From positions 1,426,001 to 1,490,000 of the forward strand of contig CBDDII010000003.1 of NCBI GenBank assembly GCA_965228905.1: a DNA stretch of 64,000 nt. Reading direction: 5' to 3'. The stretch comes from CALKXV01 sp965228905. GTDB lineage: Bacteria; Pseudomonadota; Alphaproteobacteria; Rhodobacterales; Rhodobacteraceae. This document shows positions 27,772-37,170 of this stretch, in pieces. Numbering within the stretch: the stretch's first letter is position 1; every line of letters starts with the position of its first letter. A program made the translations under genes and the position numbers. The notes beneath the pieces are model-generated. The model ran no database searches and was not told where the DNA came from. It worked only from the letters and a program-made list of their open reading frames with translations.

Positions 27772-27895
27772 ATCTCGAACCCTCGCTGAAATGACGCCGC
27801 CTTCTACGGCGTTGCCCTGCCGTCCGCAACCGTCTGGCTTGCGGGACCTGGGGCAGGGGCCTAGGCTGACCCTGCAATCTGAAAGGAGCGTTCCG

Positions 27896-28315
27896 ATGCA
27901 ACCGGTCGTCTATCTCTTTTTCCAGGGCAATTGCCGTGACGCCTTTGAAGCCTACGGTCAGATTTTTGGCGAGTCCCCCCAGTTCATGAGCTTTTCCGAC
28001 ATGCCCCCCGAGGCACAGGCGGAAATGCCCGAGGCAGCACGCACCTTGGTCATGCACGCCGCGCTTAAAATCGGCGACGGCATGATTTATGGCAGCGACG
28101 ATCCATCCGGCCAGACCCCACCCATGGAAGGTTGCAATGTCTCGCTCTCCTTTCCTGACGAGGACGAGACGCGCCGCGTCTGGGATGCGCTTTCAGAAGA
28201 CGCGGAAATCCGGATGCCCCTGAAGCCCGAGTTTTTCGCGCCACTCTTCGGGGCCATGACCGACCGGTTCGGCATCCGCTGGATGATCATGCAGGACGAC
28301 CCGCAACAGGGCTGA
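27896..28315 (+). CDS. VOC family (PhnB/glyoxalase-like) protein
   Basis: A 139-residue protein of the PhnB/3-demethylubiquinone-like VOC group. It opens with PVVYLFFQGNCRDAFEAYGQIFG, has a central LVMHAALKIGDGMIYGSDDP and ends FGAMTDRFGIRWMIM, all group hallmarks. The function is not assigned for most members; many act as metal-dependent binding proteins. A strong ribosome binding site (AAAGGAGCG) precedes the ATG. It lies between ychF (divergent) and trpA (same strand, 72 bases downstream). Confidence 0.85.
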   Translation: MQPVVYLFFQGNCRDAFEAYGQIFGESPQFMSFSDMPPEAQAEMPEAARTLVMHAALKIGDGMIYGSDDPSGQTPPMEGCNVSLSFPDEDETRRVWDALSEDAEIRMPLKPEFFAPLFGAMTDRFGIRWMIMQDDPQQG

Positions 28316-28387
28316 GACCAACCGCGTGATTGCACTTCCCCGCGTCATGGGGCAAAGCGGGTCCGACCGATCTCAGCGAGGCCGCCC

Positions 28388-29179
28388 ATGACCCGTATCG
28401 ACCAGAAATTCGCCGCCCTGAAGGCCGACGGCAAGAAGGCCTTTGTCGCCTATGTCATGGCGGGCGATCCGGATTACGACACCTCGCTTGAAATCGTCAA
28501 AGGTCTGCCGGGCGCAGGCGTTGACGTGATCGAACTGGGCCTGCCCTTTACCGATCCCATGGCCGACGGTCCGACCATCCAGCTGGCCGGACAACGCGCG
28601 CTCGAAGGCGGCATGACCCTCAAGCGCACGCTGGAACTGGCCCGCACCTTCCGCGAAAGTGACGACACGACGCCGATCGTCCTGATGGGCTATTACAACC
28701 CGATCTATTCGCACGGCGTCGACCGCTTTCTCGAAGATGCCAAGGCGGCAGGCATCGACGGGCTGATCGTCGTGGATCTTCCGCCCGAGGAGGACAGCGA
28801 GTTGTGCATCCCCGCCCAGGCCGCGGGGTTGAACTTCATCCGTCTCGCAACACCCACCACCGACGACAAGCGCCTGCCGAAGGTGCTGACCAACACCTCC
28901 GGTTTCGTCTACTACGTCTCGATCACCGGCATCACCGGTGCCGCCAACGCGGTGGCCACGGATGTCGGTCCCGAGGTCGCGCGGATGAAAGCTTCCACCG
29001 ACCTGCCGATCATCGTCGGCTTCGGCATCAAGACGCCCGAGGCCAGCCGCGACATCGCCAGCGTCGCCGACGGCGCGGTCGTCGGCTCCGCCATCGTCGA
29101 ACGTATCGCAAAGGGCGAATCTCCCGCAGATGTTCTGGCCTTCGTGAAGGGCCTTGCAGACGGTGCACACTCGGCCTGA
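28388..29179 (+). CDS. trpA: Tryptophan synthase alpha subunit
   Basis: TrpA releases indole from indole-3-glycerol phosphate and channels it to TrpB. The 263-residue protein contains the catalytic glutamate in DVIELGLPFTDPMADGPTIQ and the second acidic residue in DGLIVVDLPPEE. The phosphate-binding loop is VGFGIKTPE...GAVVGSAIV. The usual serine of PFSDP is threonine here. No trpB, trpF or accD is next to it, so it is separated from its partner genes in this region. Confidence 0.96.
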   Translation: MTRIDQKFAALKADGKKAFVAYVMAGDPDYDTSLEIVKGLPGAGVDVIELGLPFTDPMADGPTIQLAGQRALEGGMTLKRTLELARTFRESDDTTPIVLMGYYNPIYSHGVDRFLEDAKAAGIDGLIVVDLPPEEDSELCIPAQAAGLNFIRLATPTTDDKRLPKVLTNTSGFVYYVSITGITGAANAVATDVGPEVARMKASTDLPIIVGFGIKTPEASRDIASVADGAVVGSAIVERIAKGESPADVLAFVKGLADGAHSA

Positions 29180-29368
29180 TCCGCGCGCCGCAAGTCCCGA
29201 TACCACCCGAAACCGGCGGGATTGACCGTCGCTGCACCGCAGCCAAGCCCGGCATTCCAGGGACGGGAAAAGCATCCCGAACATCCCCGAAAGTAACCCG
29301 ACAAAACAGCCGGTTGCGCTGAATTTTCCGCTGTTCGCCAGACGTACTGAAAGCCCTGCTGTGCCGCA

Positions 29369-29380
29369 GAAACCGGTATC
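29369..29380. promoter_or_regulatory. Upstream LacI-family operator-like site
   Basis: GAAACCGGTATC differs at one base from the perfect palindrome GAAACCGGTTTC found 32 bases downstream, about three helical turns away. LacI-family regulators bind palindromes with a central CG, as here. It probably cooperates with the downstream site. Confidence 0.5.
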
Positions 29381-29395
29381 GGAGCCGCAAATCGC

Positions 29396-29425
29396 TTGCC
29401 GAAACCGGTTTCGGAAACTGATAAT
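29396..29425 (+). promoter_or_regulatory. lacI/agl-type operon promoter with embedded perfect operator
   Basis: TTGCCG (29396-29401) and GATAAT (29420-29425) are 18 bases apart. Between and overlapping them is CCGAAACCGGTTTCGG (29399-29414), a perfect 16-base palindrome. A repressor bound there would block RNA polymerase. A ribosome binding site (GGGAGG) and a TTG start follow within 21 bases of the -10. The regulator gene is the first gene transcribed, so autorepression of the whole operon is the simplest reading. Confidence 0.6.
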
Positions 29426-29445
29426 GTGATTCGGGAGGATCAGAC

Positions 29446-30546
29446 TTGGCGCGGCCATTTCCTGAACAAGACACGACGAACCCACGACCCCGGATCAAAA
29501 TATCCGACGTGGCCGAAGCCTTGGGCATGACCAAGGGAACGGTGTCGCGTGCCCTCAACGGTTACTCCGACATTGCCGAAGCCACCCGCCTTCGCGTCCG
29601 CAAGAAAGCCGATGCCATGGGCTATCGCCCGCTGGCCCAGGCCCAGGGCATCCGCACCGGACGCACCCGCACCCTTGGCCTTGTGCTTCAAACCGACAAA
29701 CCGGGCGCCGAACGCCCCTTCATCTCGGATTTCCTGGCCGGGATCACTACGGCGGCCAGTGCGGAACACTGGACCCTGACCGTCGCCACAGCCGCAGGTG
29801 CCGCCGAAATGGCGGCAACGCTCGAACGGCTGGTCCAAGAAAGAAAGTCTGACGGATTTATCCTGCCGCGCTCCTATGCCGATGACGCCCGCGTGACACT
29901 GCTGCGCCGCATGGAGGTGCCTTTCGTCCTGTTTGGCCGCGTACAGGACTCCGAAGATTGCGCCTGGTTCGACATTCTGGGCGAAGAGGCGATGCGCGAC
30001 GCCGTGCTGCGCCTTGCCGGTCACGGGCACGAACGGATCGGCTTTGTGGGCGGCGCACCTGAATACAACTTCGCCCTCCTGCGCGAAGAGGGGTTTCGCG
30101 AGGGCATGAAAGCCGCCGGTCTGGAGCTGGACGAAAGCCTGATACTGGGCGAAGCGATGTTCTATGACGAGGGCAAAGCGGCGGCGGCGAAACTCCTCGC
30201 GGCAAAACGGCCCCCCACGGCCATCGTCTATGCCGTCGATCTTGCAGCGCTCGGCGCCTACGAAGCGGCCCGCGATGCGGGGCTGGAGGTTGGAGAGGAT
30301 CTTTCGATCATCGCCTATGACGGGATCCCGGAGGGCCGTTGGGCCTCACCGCAACTGACAACCTTCAGCGTCGACAGCAAGATGGCCGGTGAATCCCTCG
30401 CCCGACTGCTGATCCGCCGCATCCGGGGCGAACCCCCCGAAGACCTGCGTGAAACCGCACTTGCGAAACTTCAACCGGGCGGCTCGGACGGACCGCCCCG
30501 ACTGACACCCGAAGAAATGGCACACCGCATCAATGCAGTGGCCTGA
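29446..30546 (+). CDS. LacI-family transcriptional regulator, TTG start
   Basis: A 366-residue LacI-type repressor. The N-terminal helix-turn-helix (ISDVAEALGMTKGTVSRALNGY, hinge near ADAMGYRP) precedes a periplasmic-binding-protein-like sensor domain starting at TRTLGLVLQT. The frame opens with TTG (giving MARPFPEQD) eight bases after GGGAGG; no in-frame ATG lies before the DNA-binding domain. Two palindromic sites with GAAACCGG half-sites lie upstream. It resembles AglR-type regulators of alpha-glucoside uptake. The solute-binding-protein gene begins 35 bases after its stop, so it is part of the operon it probably controls. Confidence 0.88.
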   Translation: MARPFPEQDTTNPRPRIKISDVAEALGMTKGTVSRALNGYSDIAEATRLRVRKKADAMGYRPLAQAQGIRTGRTRTLGLVLQTDKPGAERPFISDFLAGITTAASAEHWTLTVATAAGAAEMAATLERLVQERKSDGFILPRSYADDARVTLLRRMEVPFVLFGRVQDSEDCAWFDILGEEAMRDAVLRLAGHGHERIGFVGGAPEYNFALLREEGFREGMKAAGLELDESLILGEAMFYDEGKAAAAKLLAAKRPPTAIVYAVDLAALGAYEAARDAGLEVGEDLSIIAYDGIPEGRWASPQLTTFSVDSKMAGESLARLLIRRIRGEPPEDLRETALAKLQPGGSDGPPRLTPEEMAHRINAVA

Positions 30547-30581
30547 AGCGAACGAACTGAAAACCAAGGGAGAATTTGGAA

Positions 30582-31937
30582 ATGTCCTATCACTTCAACA
30601 AAACCGGCAGCCGGTTGCTTGCTTCGGCGGCACTCGGCCTCGTGCTGGCCAGCGCGGCCCAGGCCGATATCAGGTTCTGGACCACGGAAACCCAGCCCGA
30701 GCGTCTGGAACGCCAGGCCCAGATGGCAGCCGACTTCGAAGCGGCCTCAGGCATCGCGGTCGAAGTGATCCCGGTCGAGGAAAAAGACCTCGGCACCCGC
30801 ACCACGGCGGCTTTCGCGGCAGGTGATCTGCCCGACGTGATCTATCACACGCTGCAATACGCGCTGCCCTGGACAGAAGCAGGCATCCTGGATTCCGAGG
30901 CCGCGACCGAGGTGATCGCAGCACTTGGCGAGGACACTTTCGCACCGGGTCCCCTGAGCATGGCCAAGACCGAAGACGGCTTTGCCAGCGTTCCGGTGGA
31001 CGGCTGGACCCAGATGATCGTCTACCGGAAAGACCTTTTTGACGAGGCCGGTCTGGAACCGCCGACGAACTTCGCCAACGTGCTGGCCGCCATCGAAAAG
31101 CTGCACAACCCGCCCGAGATGTTCGCCTTCGTCGCCCCCACCAAGGTGGACGAAAGCTACATGAGCCAGGTTCTGGAACACATCCTTCTGGCCAATGGCG
31201 TCTCTCCCGTGAACGCCGACGGTTTTGCGCCACTGGACGAAGCCAAAACCGTCGAGGTTCTGGATTTCTACAAGGCCATCGCCGAAGCCTCGCCGCCGGG
31301 TGAATTGTTCTGGGACCAGTCGCGCACGGTCTACTTCGCGGGGCAAACCGCGATGATCATCTGGTCGCCCTTCATCCTCGATGAACTCGCCGGTCTGCGC
31401 GATTCCGCGCCGCCGACGATCAACGACGATCCGACGACCCGCGATCTGGCCGCTGTGACCGGCATCGTGACGAACTTTGCCGGTCCGTCGAATGCCGACG
31501 GAGCCGCCTGGGCGGATTCGCGTTACTTCGGGATCACGGCGGATGCCGACATCGAAGAGGCGCAGGCCTTCGTTCAATATGCGATGGACGAGGGCTATAC
31601 CTCGACGCTTTCCATCGCGCCCGAGGGCAAGTTCCCGGTCCGCCGTGGTAACGCCGACAGCGGCACGGCCTTTGTGGAAGCCTGGTCGAAACTCGACGTG
31701 GGCGTTGACCGCAAGGCACCCCTGGGTGACCTCTACGCGCCCGAAATGATCTCCGAGATCGTCGGCGGCCTCGACGTCGCCAAGCGCTGGGGCGTCGAGG
31801 AAGGCCAGCTTGCGGCCGCCTCGAAGATGATCAACAGCCAGGTCCTGAACCGGGTGTTCCGCGAGTATTTCGACGGTTCCATCTCGGCCTCGGACGCCGT
31901 GGCCAAGATCAATGACGAACTGGGTGCCATCGAGTAA
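30582..31937 (+). CDS. Sugar ABC transporter solute-binding protein (AglE-like)
   Basis: A 451-residue periplasmic family 1 solute-binding protein. The Sec signal peptide ends at SAAQA, before DIRFWTTETQPERLERQ. Typical features are AAFAAGDLPDVIYHTLQYALPW and the PVDGWTQMIVYRKDLFDEAGL segment of carbohydrate binders. The ATG giving MSYHFNK was chosen; an in-frame TTG six bases upstream is closer to the AAGGGAG ribosome binding site and cannot be excluded. The organisation (regulator, binding protein, two permeases, glycosidase, ATPase) matches alpha-glucoside or glucosyl-compatible-solute importers. Confidence 0.9.
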   Translation: MSYHFNKTGSRLLASAALGLVLASAAQADIRFWTTETQPERLERQAQMAADFEAASGIAVEVIPVEEKDLGTRTTAAFAAGDLPDVIYHTLQYALPWTEAGILDSEAATEVIAALGEDTFAPGPLSMAKTEDGFASVPVDGWTQMIVYRKDLFDEAGLEPPTNFANVLAAIEKLHNPPEMFAFVAPTKVDESYMSQVLEHILLANGVSPVNADGFAPLDEAKTVEVLDFYKAIAEASPPGELFWDQSRTVYFAGQTAMIIWSPFILDELAGLRDSAPPTINDDPTTRDLAAVTGIVTNFAGPSNADGAAWADSRYFGITADADIEEAQAFVQYAMDEGYTSTLSIAPEGKFPVRRGNADSGTAFVEAWSKLDVGVDRKAPLGDLYAPEMISEIVGGLDVAKRWGVEEGQLAAASKMINSQVLNRVFREYFDGSISASDAVAKINDELGAIE

Positions 31938-31949
31938 CCACTTTGGTTG

Positions 31950-31970
31950 GCGGCCCCGGTCCGGGGCCGC
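31950..31970 (+). other. Stem-loop between binding-protein and permease genes
   Basis: GCGGCCCCGG and CCGGGGCCGC flank a single T, a perfect inverted repeat starting 12 bases after the binding-protein stop and ending 27 bases before the permease start. There is no T-run, so it is not a classic terminator. Such structures after binding-protein genes commonly protect the upstream mRNA or attenuate readthrough. Confidence 0.6.
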
Positions 31971-31997
31971 TCGCCGCTTCCAGTCGGGGAAAGACCC

Positions 31998-33239
31998 ATG
32001 AGCGACACCGCACAATCAGGACCACCGAAGGAAACCGGCCCCCTTGCGAAACGTGAGGCCCGGCTGGCCTGGGGCCTTCTCGCCCCTACCATTGCCATCG
32101 TCTCGGCGGTGGTCGTCCTGCCGCTTCTGGCGATTTTCTGGATTTCCTTCAAACCGATCGGCCTTGCCGACCTGCGCCCGCCCGCTCCGGTTGCCCGCGA
32201 GGCCCTGCGCGGTTCGGGCGACGAGATGCGCATCGAATACCGCGTCCGCAATTCCTCGCAGTCCGAGGTCATCCGCGCCGTCACCCTGACCGACACGCTG
32301 CCCGCGGGTGTCGATGTGCGCGATGTTGACGAGCGTTGTTCCATCGACGGCACCGTGATCGCCTGCGACCTTGGCGACCTTGAAGGCGGGCAACGCGAAA
32401 CGCTGGACATCTTCGTCACGATCCCGGGCGACGAAGACGCCGCCGAAGAGGCCATCGAAGGCGGCGAACCCGCGATGACCGGCAAGGGCAAGAACATCCT
32501 GACCAACGCCGAATTCACGCTGGAAAACTTTGCCCGTGTCTTTGACGGGGATGAGTTCTGGGGCGTGTTATGGGTGACCCTGTTCTACACCGTGGTCGGC
32601 ACGGTCGGCGCGCTGGTCTTCGGGCTGTTCGCCGCGATGCTCTTGAACAAGGAGTTCAAGGGCCAGGGCATTTTGCGCGGCCTTTACCTGTTCCCTTATG
32701 TCGCACCCGTCATCGCCGTGGCCTTTGCCTGGGTGATCCTGTTCGATCCCTTCTCGGGGTCCGCCAACGCGCTTCTGGTGCAGATGGGCGTGACCGACCA
32801 GGCGATCAACTTCTTCGGGGAACGCCCGCTGGCACTTATCATGGTCACGGTCTTCGAGATCTGGCGCTATTTCCCGCTGTCGTTCCTGTTCATCCTTGCC
32901 CGGATGCAATCCATCGACACCGACATGTACGAAGCCGCCGACATGGACGGCGCGTCTCCGTTCCAGAAATTCTGGTATCTGTCGGTGCCGCAACTTCTGG
33001 GGATACTCTCGGTCCTGTTCCTGCTGCGCTTCATCTGGACCTTCAACAAGTTCGACGACATCTTCCTTCTGACGGGCGGCAACGCGGGCACCCGCACCCT
33101 GACCGTCAATGTCTATGAACAGGCCTTCGCGGTATCGAACATCGGGGCAGGGGCGGCGGTGGCCGTTGTGATCTTCTGCTGCCTGTTGCTGTTCTCGTTC
33201 CTCTTCTTCCGAACCATGAGCAGGGAGGAAGGGCTATGA
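31998..33239 (+). CDS. Sugar ABC permease (MalF/AglF type) with inserted periplasmic DUF11-like domain
   Basis: A 413-residue permease. TM1 is at about 24-51. A long periplasmic insertion (about 52-185) then contains a DUF11-like module at 76-143: IEYRVRNSSQSEVIRAVTLTD, LPAGVDV, and the paired cysteines C114 and C123 in ERCSIDG and IACDLGDLEGGQRE. The canonical permease core follows from about 188, with EAA loop YEAADMDGASPFQKFWYLSVP. DUF11 is an Ig-like fold normally found in surface proteins. An Ig-like loop also occurs in MalF, but there between TM3 and TM4. It probably contacts the binding protein; this is inference. Confidence 0.87.
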   Translation: MSDTAQSGPPKETGPLAKREARLAWGLLAPTIAIVSAVVVLPLLAIFWISFKPIGLADLRPPAPVAREALRGSGDEMRIEYRVRNSSQSEVIRAVTLTDTLPAGVDVRDVDERCSIDGTVIACDLGDLEGGQRETLDIFVTIPGDEDAAEEAIEGGEPAMTGKGKNILTNAEFTLENFARVFDGDEFWGVLWVTLFYTVVGTVGALVFGLFAAMLLNKEFKGQGILRGLYLFPYVAPVIAVAFAWVILFDPFSGSANALLVQMGVTDQAINFFGERPLALIMVTVFEIWRYFPLSFLFILARMQSIDTDMYEAADMDGASPFQKFWYLSVPQLLGILSVLFLLRFIWTFNKFDDIFLLTGGNAGTRTLTVNVYEQAFAVSNIGAGAAVAVVIFCCLLLFSFLFFRTMSREEGL

Positions 33240-33267
33240 GGATTTGCGCCGACTTCGTCGCCGCGGT

Positions 33268-33320
33268 GGCGAGGGGCGCTGCTCCTCGCGCTCCCCGAGG
33301 TATTTTCAACGGGAAGAAGG
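33268..33320 (+). repeat. Dispersed palindromic repeat, copy B, inside the sugar operon
   Basis: In the 91-base gap between the two permease genes the sequence GAGGGGCGCTGCTCC, CTCCCCGAGGTATTTTC and GAAGAAGGGG recurs with the same order as copy A (GCGCTGCTCC, GTATT, GAAGAAG). A stem CGAGG/CCTCG (33270-33274 with 33284-33288) is possible. The repeat's purine-rich 3' end is also the only good ribosome binding site for the downstream permease, 10 bases before its ATG. Confidence 0.68.
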
Positions 33321-33330
33321 GGATAGCGCC

Positions 33331-34560
33331 ATGAGTGCCTTTCGCTTCGGATACCTCGCCGGTCCCCTGATCGGTGCGCTCTGGACCTTCGTCATGGGCG
33401 TCTGCGCCTGCATCCTGGTCAGCTTTGCCACGGGCGAGGGGCTCAGGCCGGTCCTGCTGCCCTGCCTGATCTTCGGGGCATGGCTGGGCTTTGTCTGGTT
33501 GCCGGACGGTGGCCGGGAGCGGGCCAACCGGATCGCCTGGTCGGCGGGATTGGCCATCCTGCCCGCGCTGGCCTTCCTGCTGTTGCGTCCGGCCATCGTG
33601 GGGGGCGAGGGGACGTCGACCCTCACACTGGTGCTTGCCTGGGTGATCTTTGCCGTCGCCTCGGCCTGGCCGTTGGAGGTCATGCTGCGCGCCTTGCCCT
33701 TTGGCCAAGCCACCCGGCACGAATTCGAAGACGCCGTGATCCGCTTTTTCACCGGCTTCGGCTATGTCTTCTTCACCGCGATCGTGGCCATTCCCTTTTA
33801 CGTCATGGTGATGACCAGCCTGAAGAACCAGTCCGAGCTGATGCAGAACCCGTTGGATTTCACCATCGACCTGTCCAAGGGCTGGGACCTGTTCCGCAGT
33901 TACGAAGAGCTTTTCGCCGACTTCAACTTCGGCAGTTACCTTCTGACCAGCTTCTACATCTCGGTCATCACCGTGGCGCTGACACTGTTGTTCAGCGTCC
34001 CCGGTGCCTATGCCGTCGCACGGCTACGCTTCAAGGGGCGCACGGCATTTTCCCGCTCGATCCTTCTGATCTACATGGTGCCGATGATCGTTCTGGCCCT
34101 GCCGATCTACATGGTCTTTTCCATGACCGGCCTCAGGAACACCATCATCGGGATCGTCATGATCTATCCGGTCACGACGATTCCCGTCGCCCTATACATG
34201 CTGCAGGGCTATTTCCGGGGGCTTCCCGCCGAGGTGGAAGAGGCCGGGCTGATGGACGGTTTGAACCGCTTGCAGGTGATCTGGAAGATCACCCTGCCGC
34301 TGGCCTTGCCGGCGCTCGCCTCGGTCAGTCTTTACGTATTCATGATCGCCTGGAACGAGTTCCTGCTGGCCTTCATGCTGCTTGACGATCCCTCGAAATT
34401 CACCCTGACCCGGGGCATCGCCTCGCTCGACAGTTCCGAGATCCCGCGCCAGCACCTGATGGCGGGCGCGGTGATCGCGACGGTGCCGATCATGGCGATC
34501 TTCCTTGGGTTGGAGCGTTTCATGACCAAGGGCCTTACGGCCGGTTCCGTCAAGGGCTGA
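33331..34560 (+). CDS. Sugar ABC permease (MalG/AglG type) with extra N-terminal membrane helices
   Basis: A 409-residue permease, longer than most MalG-like proteins (about 280-300 residues). Residues 8-113 hold four additional hydrophobic segments before a soluble linker (GQATRHEFEDAV). The standard core begins near 132 (GFGYVFFTAIVAIPFYVMVM), and the EAA loop reads EEAGLMDGLNRLQVIWKITLPLALP. The ATG giving MSAFRFGYLA is preceded by GAAGAAGGGG. An upstream in-frame start would translate the palindromic repeat and was rejected. It pairs with the DUF11-containing permease. Confidence 0.9.
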   Translation: MSAFRFGYLAGPLIGALWTFVMGVCACILVSFATGEGLRPVLLPCLIFGAWLGFVWLPDGGRERANRIAWSAGLAILPALAFLLLRPAIVGGEGTSTLTLVLAWVIFAVASAWPLEVMLRALPFGQATRHEFEDAVIRFFTGFGYVFFTAIVAIPFYVMVMTSLKNQSELMQNPLDFTIDLSKGWDLFRSYEELFADFNFGSYLLTSFYISVITVALTLLFSVPGAYAVARLRFKGRTAFSRSILLIYMVPMIVLALPIYMVFSMTGLRNTIIGIVMIYPVTTIPVALYMLQGYFRGLPAEVEEAGLMDGLNRLQVIWKITLPLALPALASVSLYVFMIAWNEFLLAFMLLDDPSKFTLTRGIASLDSSEIPRQHLMAGAVIATVPIMAIFLGLERFMTKGLTAGSVKG

Positions 34561-34580
34561 CGAGAGTTTTGGAGAAACAG

Positions 34581-35848
34581 ATGAACAGCGAAACCCGCAT
34601 CTCTCTGGATGAAAAGGCGCGCGCCATCCTGCGTGGCAATGATCGGGGCGGATACACCGTGCCGACGGCGGGGCTTTATCCCTACCAGTGGAACTGGGAC
34701 AGCGCCTTTGCCGCCTGGGGCTTTGCCACTTTCGATACCGACCGCGCCTGGCAAGAGGTGGAAACGCTTTTCTCAGGCCAGTGGCCAAGCGGCATGGTGC
34801 CCCACATCCTGTTTCACAAACCCGATCCCGGATATTTCCCCGGCCCGGATGTCTGGGGCGCGGAACAGATCGGGGCGATCCCGTCGTCCGGCATCAGCCA
34901 GCCCGCCGTCGCCGCGACCTTCATCCGCGCGATTTACGAACGCGATGCCGAAACAGGTGATGCGCGGCTTCGTGCGCTCTTTCCCAAGGTGAAGGCCTGG
35001 CACAAGTGGTTCATGGACTGGCGCACCGACGAAGGCGCGGTGATCGTCACCCACCCCTGGGAAGCGGGGCGCGACAACTGCGCCGACTGGGACAGCGCCA
35101 TGGCGATGATCGAACCGACCGGCGTGGGCGAGTACACCCGGCGCGACACCTCGCACGTCAACCCCGAGATGCGGCCCACCAAGGAAGACTACGACCGTTA
35201 CATCTGGCTGGTGCAGCGCGGCCGCCGCATGGGCTGGGACGATGCGAAAATGGCCGAGGATCGCCCCTTTGCCGTGGCCGATCCGACGCTGACCTTCATC
35301 CTTTTGCGTGCCAACCGCGACCTTGCAAAGATGGCCGAGGCGCTCGGCGAAGACCGGACCGAGATCGACGGCTGGAGCAAACGGCTTGAAGCCGGGGCAG
35401 AGCGTCTGCGTAACGCCGACAACGGCGTCTTCGATGCGATCAACCTTCGCAACGGCGAACACACGGGGCATGTGACCTCGGCGTCTTTCCTCTGCTGGTA
35501 CGCAAGGCTGGACGATCCCCGCATGATGGCGGAACTGGAAGAAAGTTTTGAAACCGTGCGCTACCCGGTCCCGAGCCTTGAAAAAAGCTCGCCCGAGTAC
35601 AATCCCAAGCGCTACTGGCGCGGGCCGACCTGGGCCATCATGAACGCGATGATCGGAATTGGCCTGGCCGACATGGGGTATCACGACCATGCGAACCGCC
35701 TGCGCGACGTCACCCGCGACCTGATCGCGGAACACGGCTTTGCCGAATACTTCCACCCCGAAACCGGCGACCCGGCAGGCGGCGGCACCTTCACCTGGAC
35801 GGCAGCGGTCTGGCTGGCCTGGGCGTCCCCTTCGGCAGGAGATAACTG

Positions 35849-35849
<1 letters not shown>
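34581..35849 (+). CDS. GH63/MGH-like glycoside hydrolase
   Basis: A 422-residue (alpha/alpha)6-barrel glycosidase resembling GH63 and mannosyl/glucosylglycerate hydrolases. Recognisable elements are YPYQWNWDSAFAAWG near the start, THPWEAGRDNCADWD, KRYWRGPTWAIMNAM and the C-terminal FAEYFHPETG...FTWTAAVWL. No signal peptide is present, so it acts in the cytoplasm on the imported sugar. GGAGAAAC precedes the ATG; an in-frame TTG 12 bases upstream is unlikely. Placement between the second permease and the ATPase (one-base overlap) strongly suggests it cleaves the transported substrate. A glucosylated or mannosylated glycerate or glycerol is plausible but unproven. Confidence 0.82.
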
Positions 35850-36862
<1,013 letters not shown>

Positions 36863-37100
36863 CGGGGCCGATTTCCGTCCGCCGTTGCCAATCGTGCGGA
36901 TCACCGACCGCACCACTCACCAGATCTCAACCGGGTCGTGAGACAACCCGCCCGATAGCTATCGCCAGACGCTTGGAACCTCCTCGAACCCCGACAATCG
37001 GGGCAGGGGGATGTCGCAGGCCAATAGCCTTGCAACGCAGGGCAAGACATTTTCGAGCATCGCCAAGGTGGCGGGCCCGTCGCATCAAGTTCTGATTGCA
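36863..37100. other. Intergenic region between the sugar operon and the DUF882 gene
   Basis: With the terminator and its flank (to 37170) this gap is about 308 bases. I see no convincing gene. It holds a 12-base perfect palindrome CGATAGCTATCG (36953-36964) of unknown meaning and otherwise unremarkable sequence. The 3' end of the sugar operon transcript presumably falls here. Confidence 0.5.
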
Positions 37101-37128
37101 GAAACGAAAACGCGCCCCTCGGGGCGCG
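37101..37128 (-). terminator. Rho-independent terminator of the DUF882 gene
   Basis: On the minus strand CGCGCCCC-GA-GGGGCGCG, a perfect 8-bp GC stem, is followed directly by TTTTCGTTTC. It begins 43 bases after the DUF882 stop codon. Because the T-run is only on the minus strand, termination is expected only for that gene. Confidence 0.75.
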
Positions 37129-37170
37129 CAGATCGCGGGGCCAAAAGGCCGCCGCGCCGTTCGTCGTGGC

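Noticed and set aside
36953..36964. CGATAGCTATCG palindrome downstream of the sugar operon
   Set aside because: Single 12-base palindrome without repeats, promoter or T-run nearby; no function can be supported.
36863..37170. Possible tRNA or small RNA gene
   Set aside because: No cloverleaf, no conserved T-loop sequence and no strong structure other than the terminator; left as intergenic.
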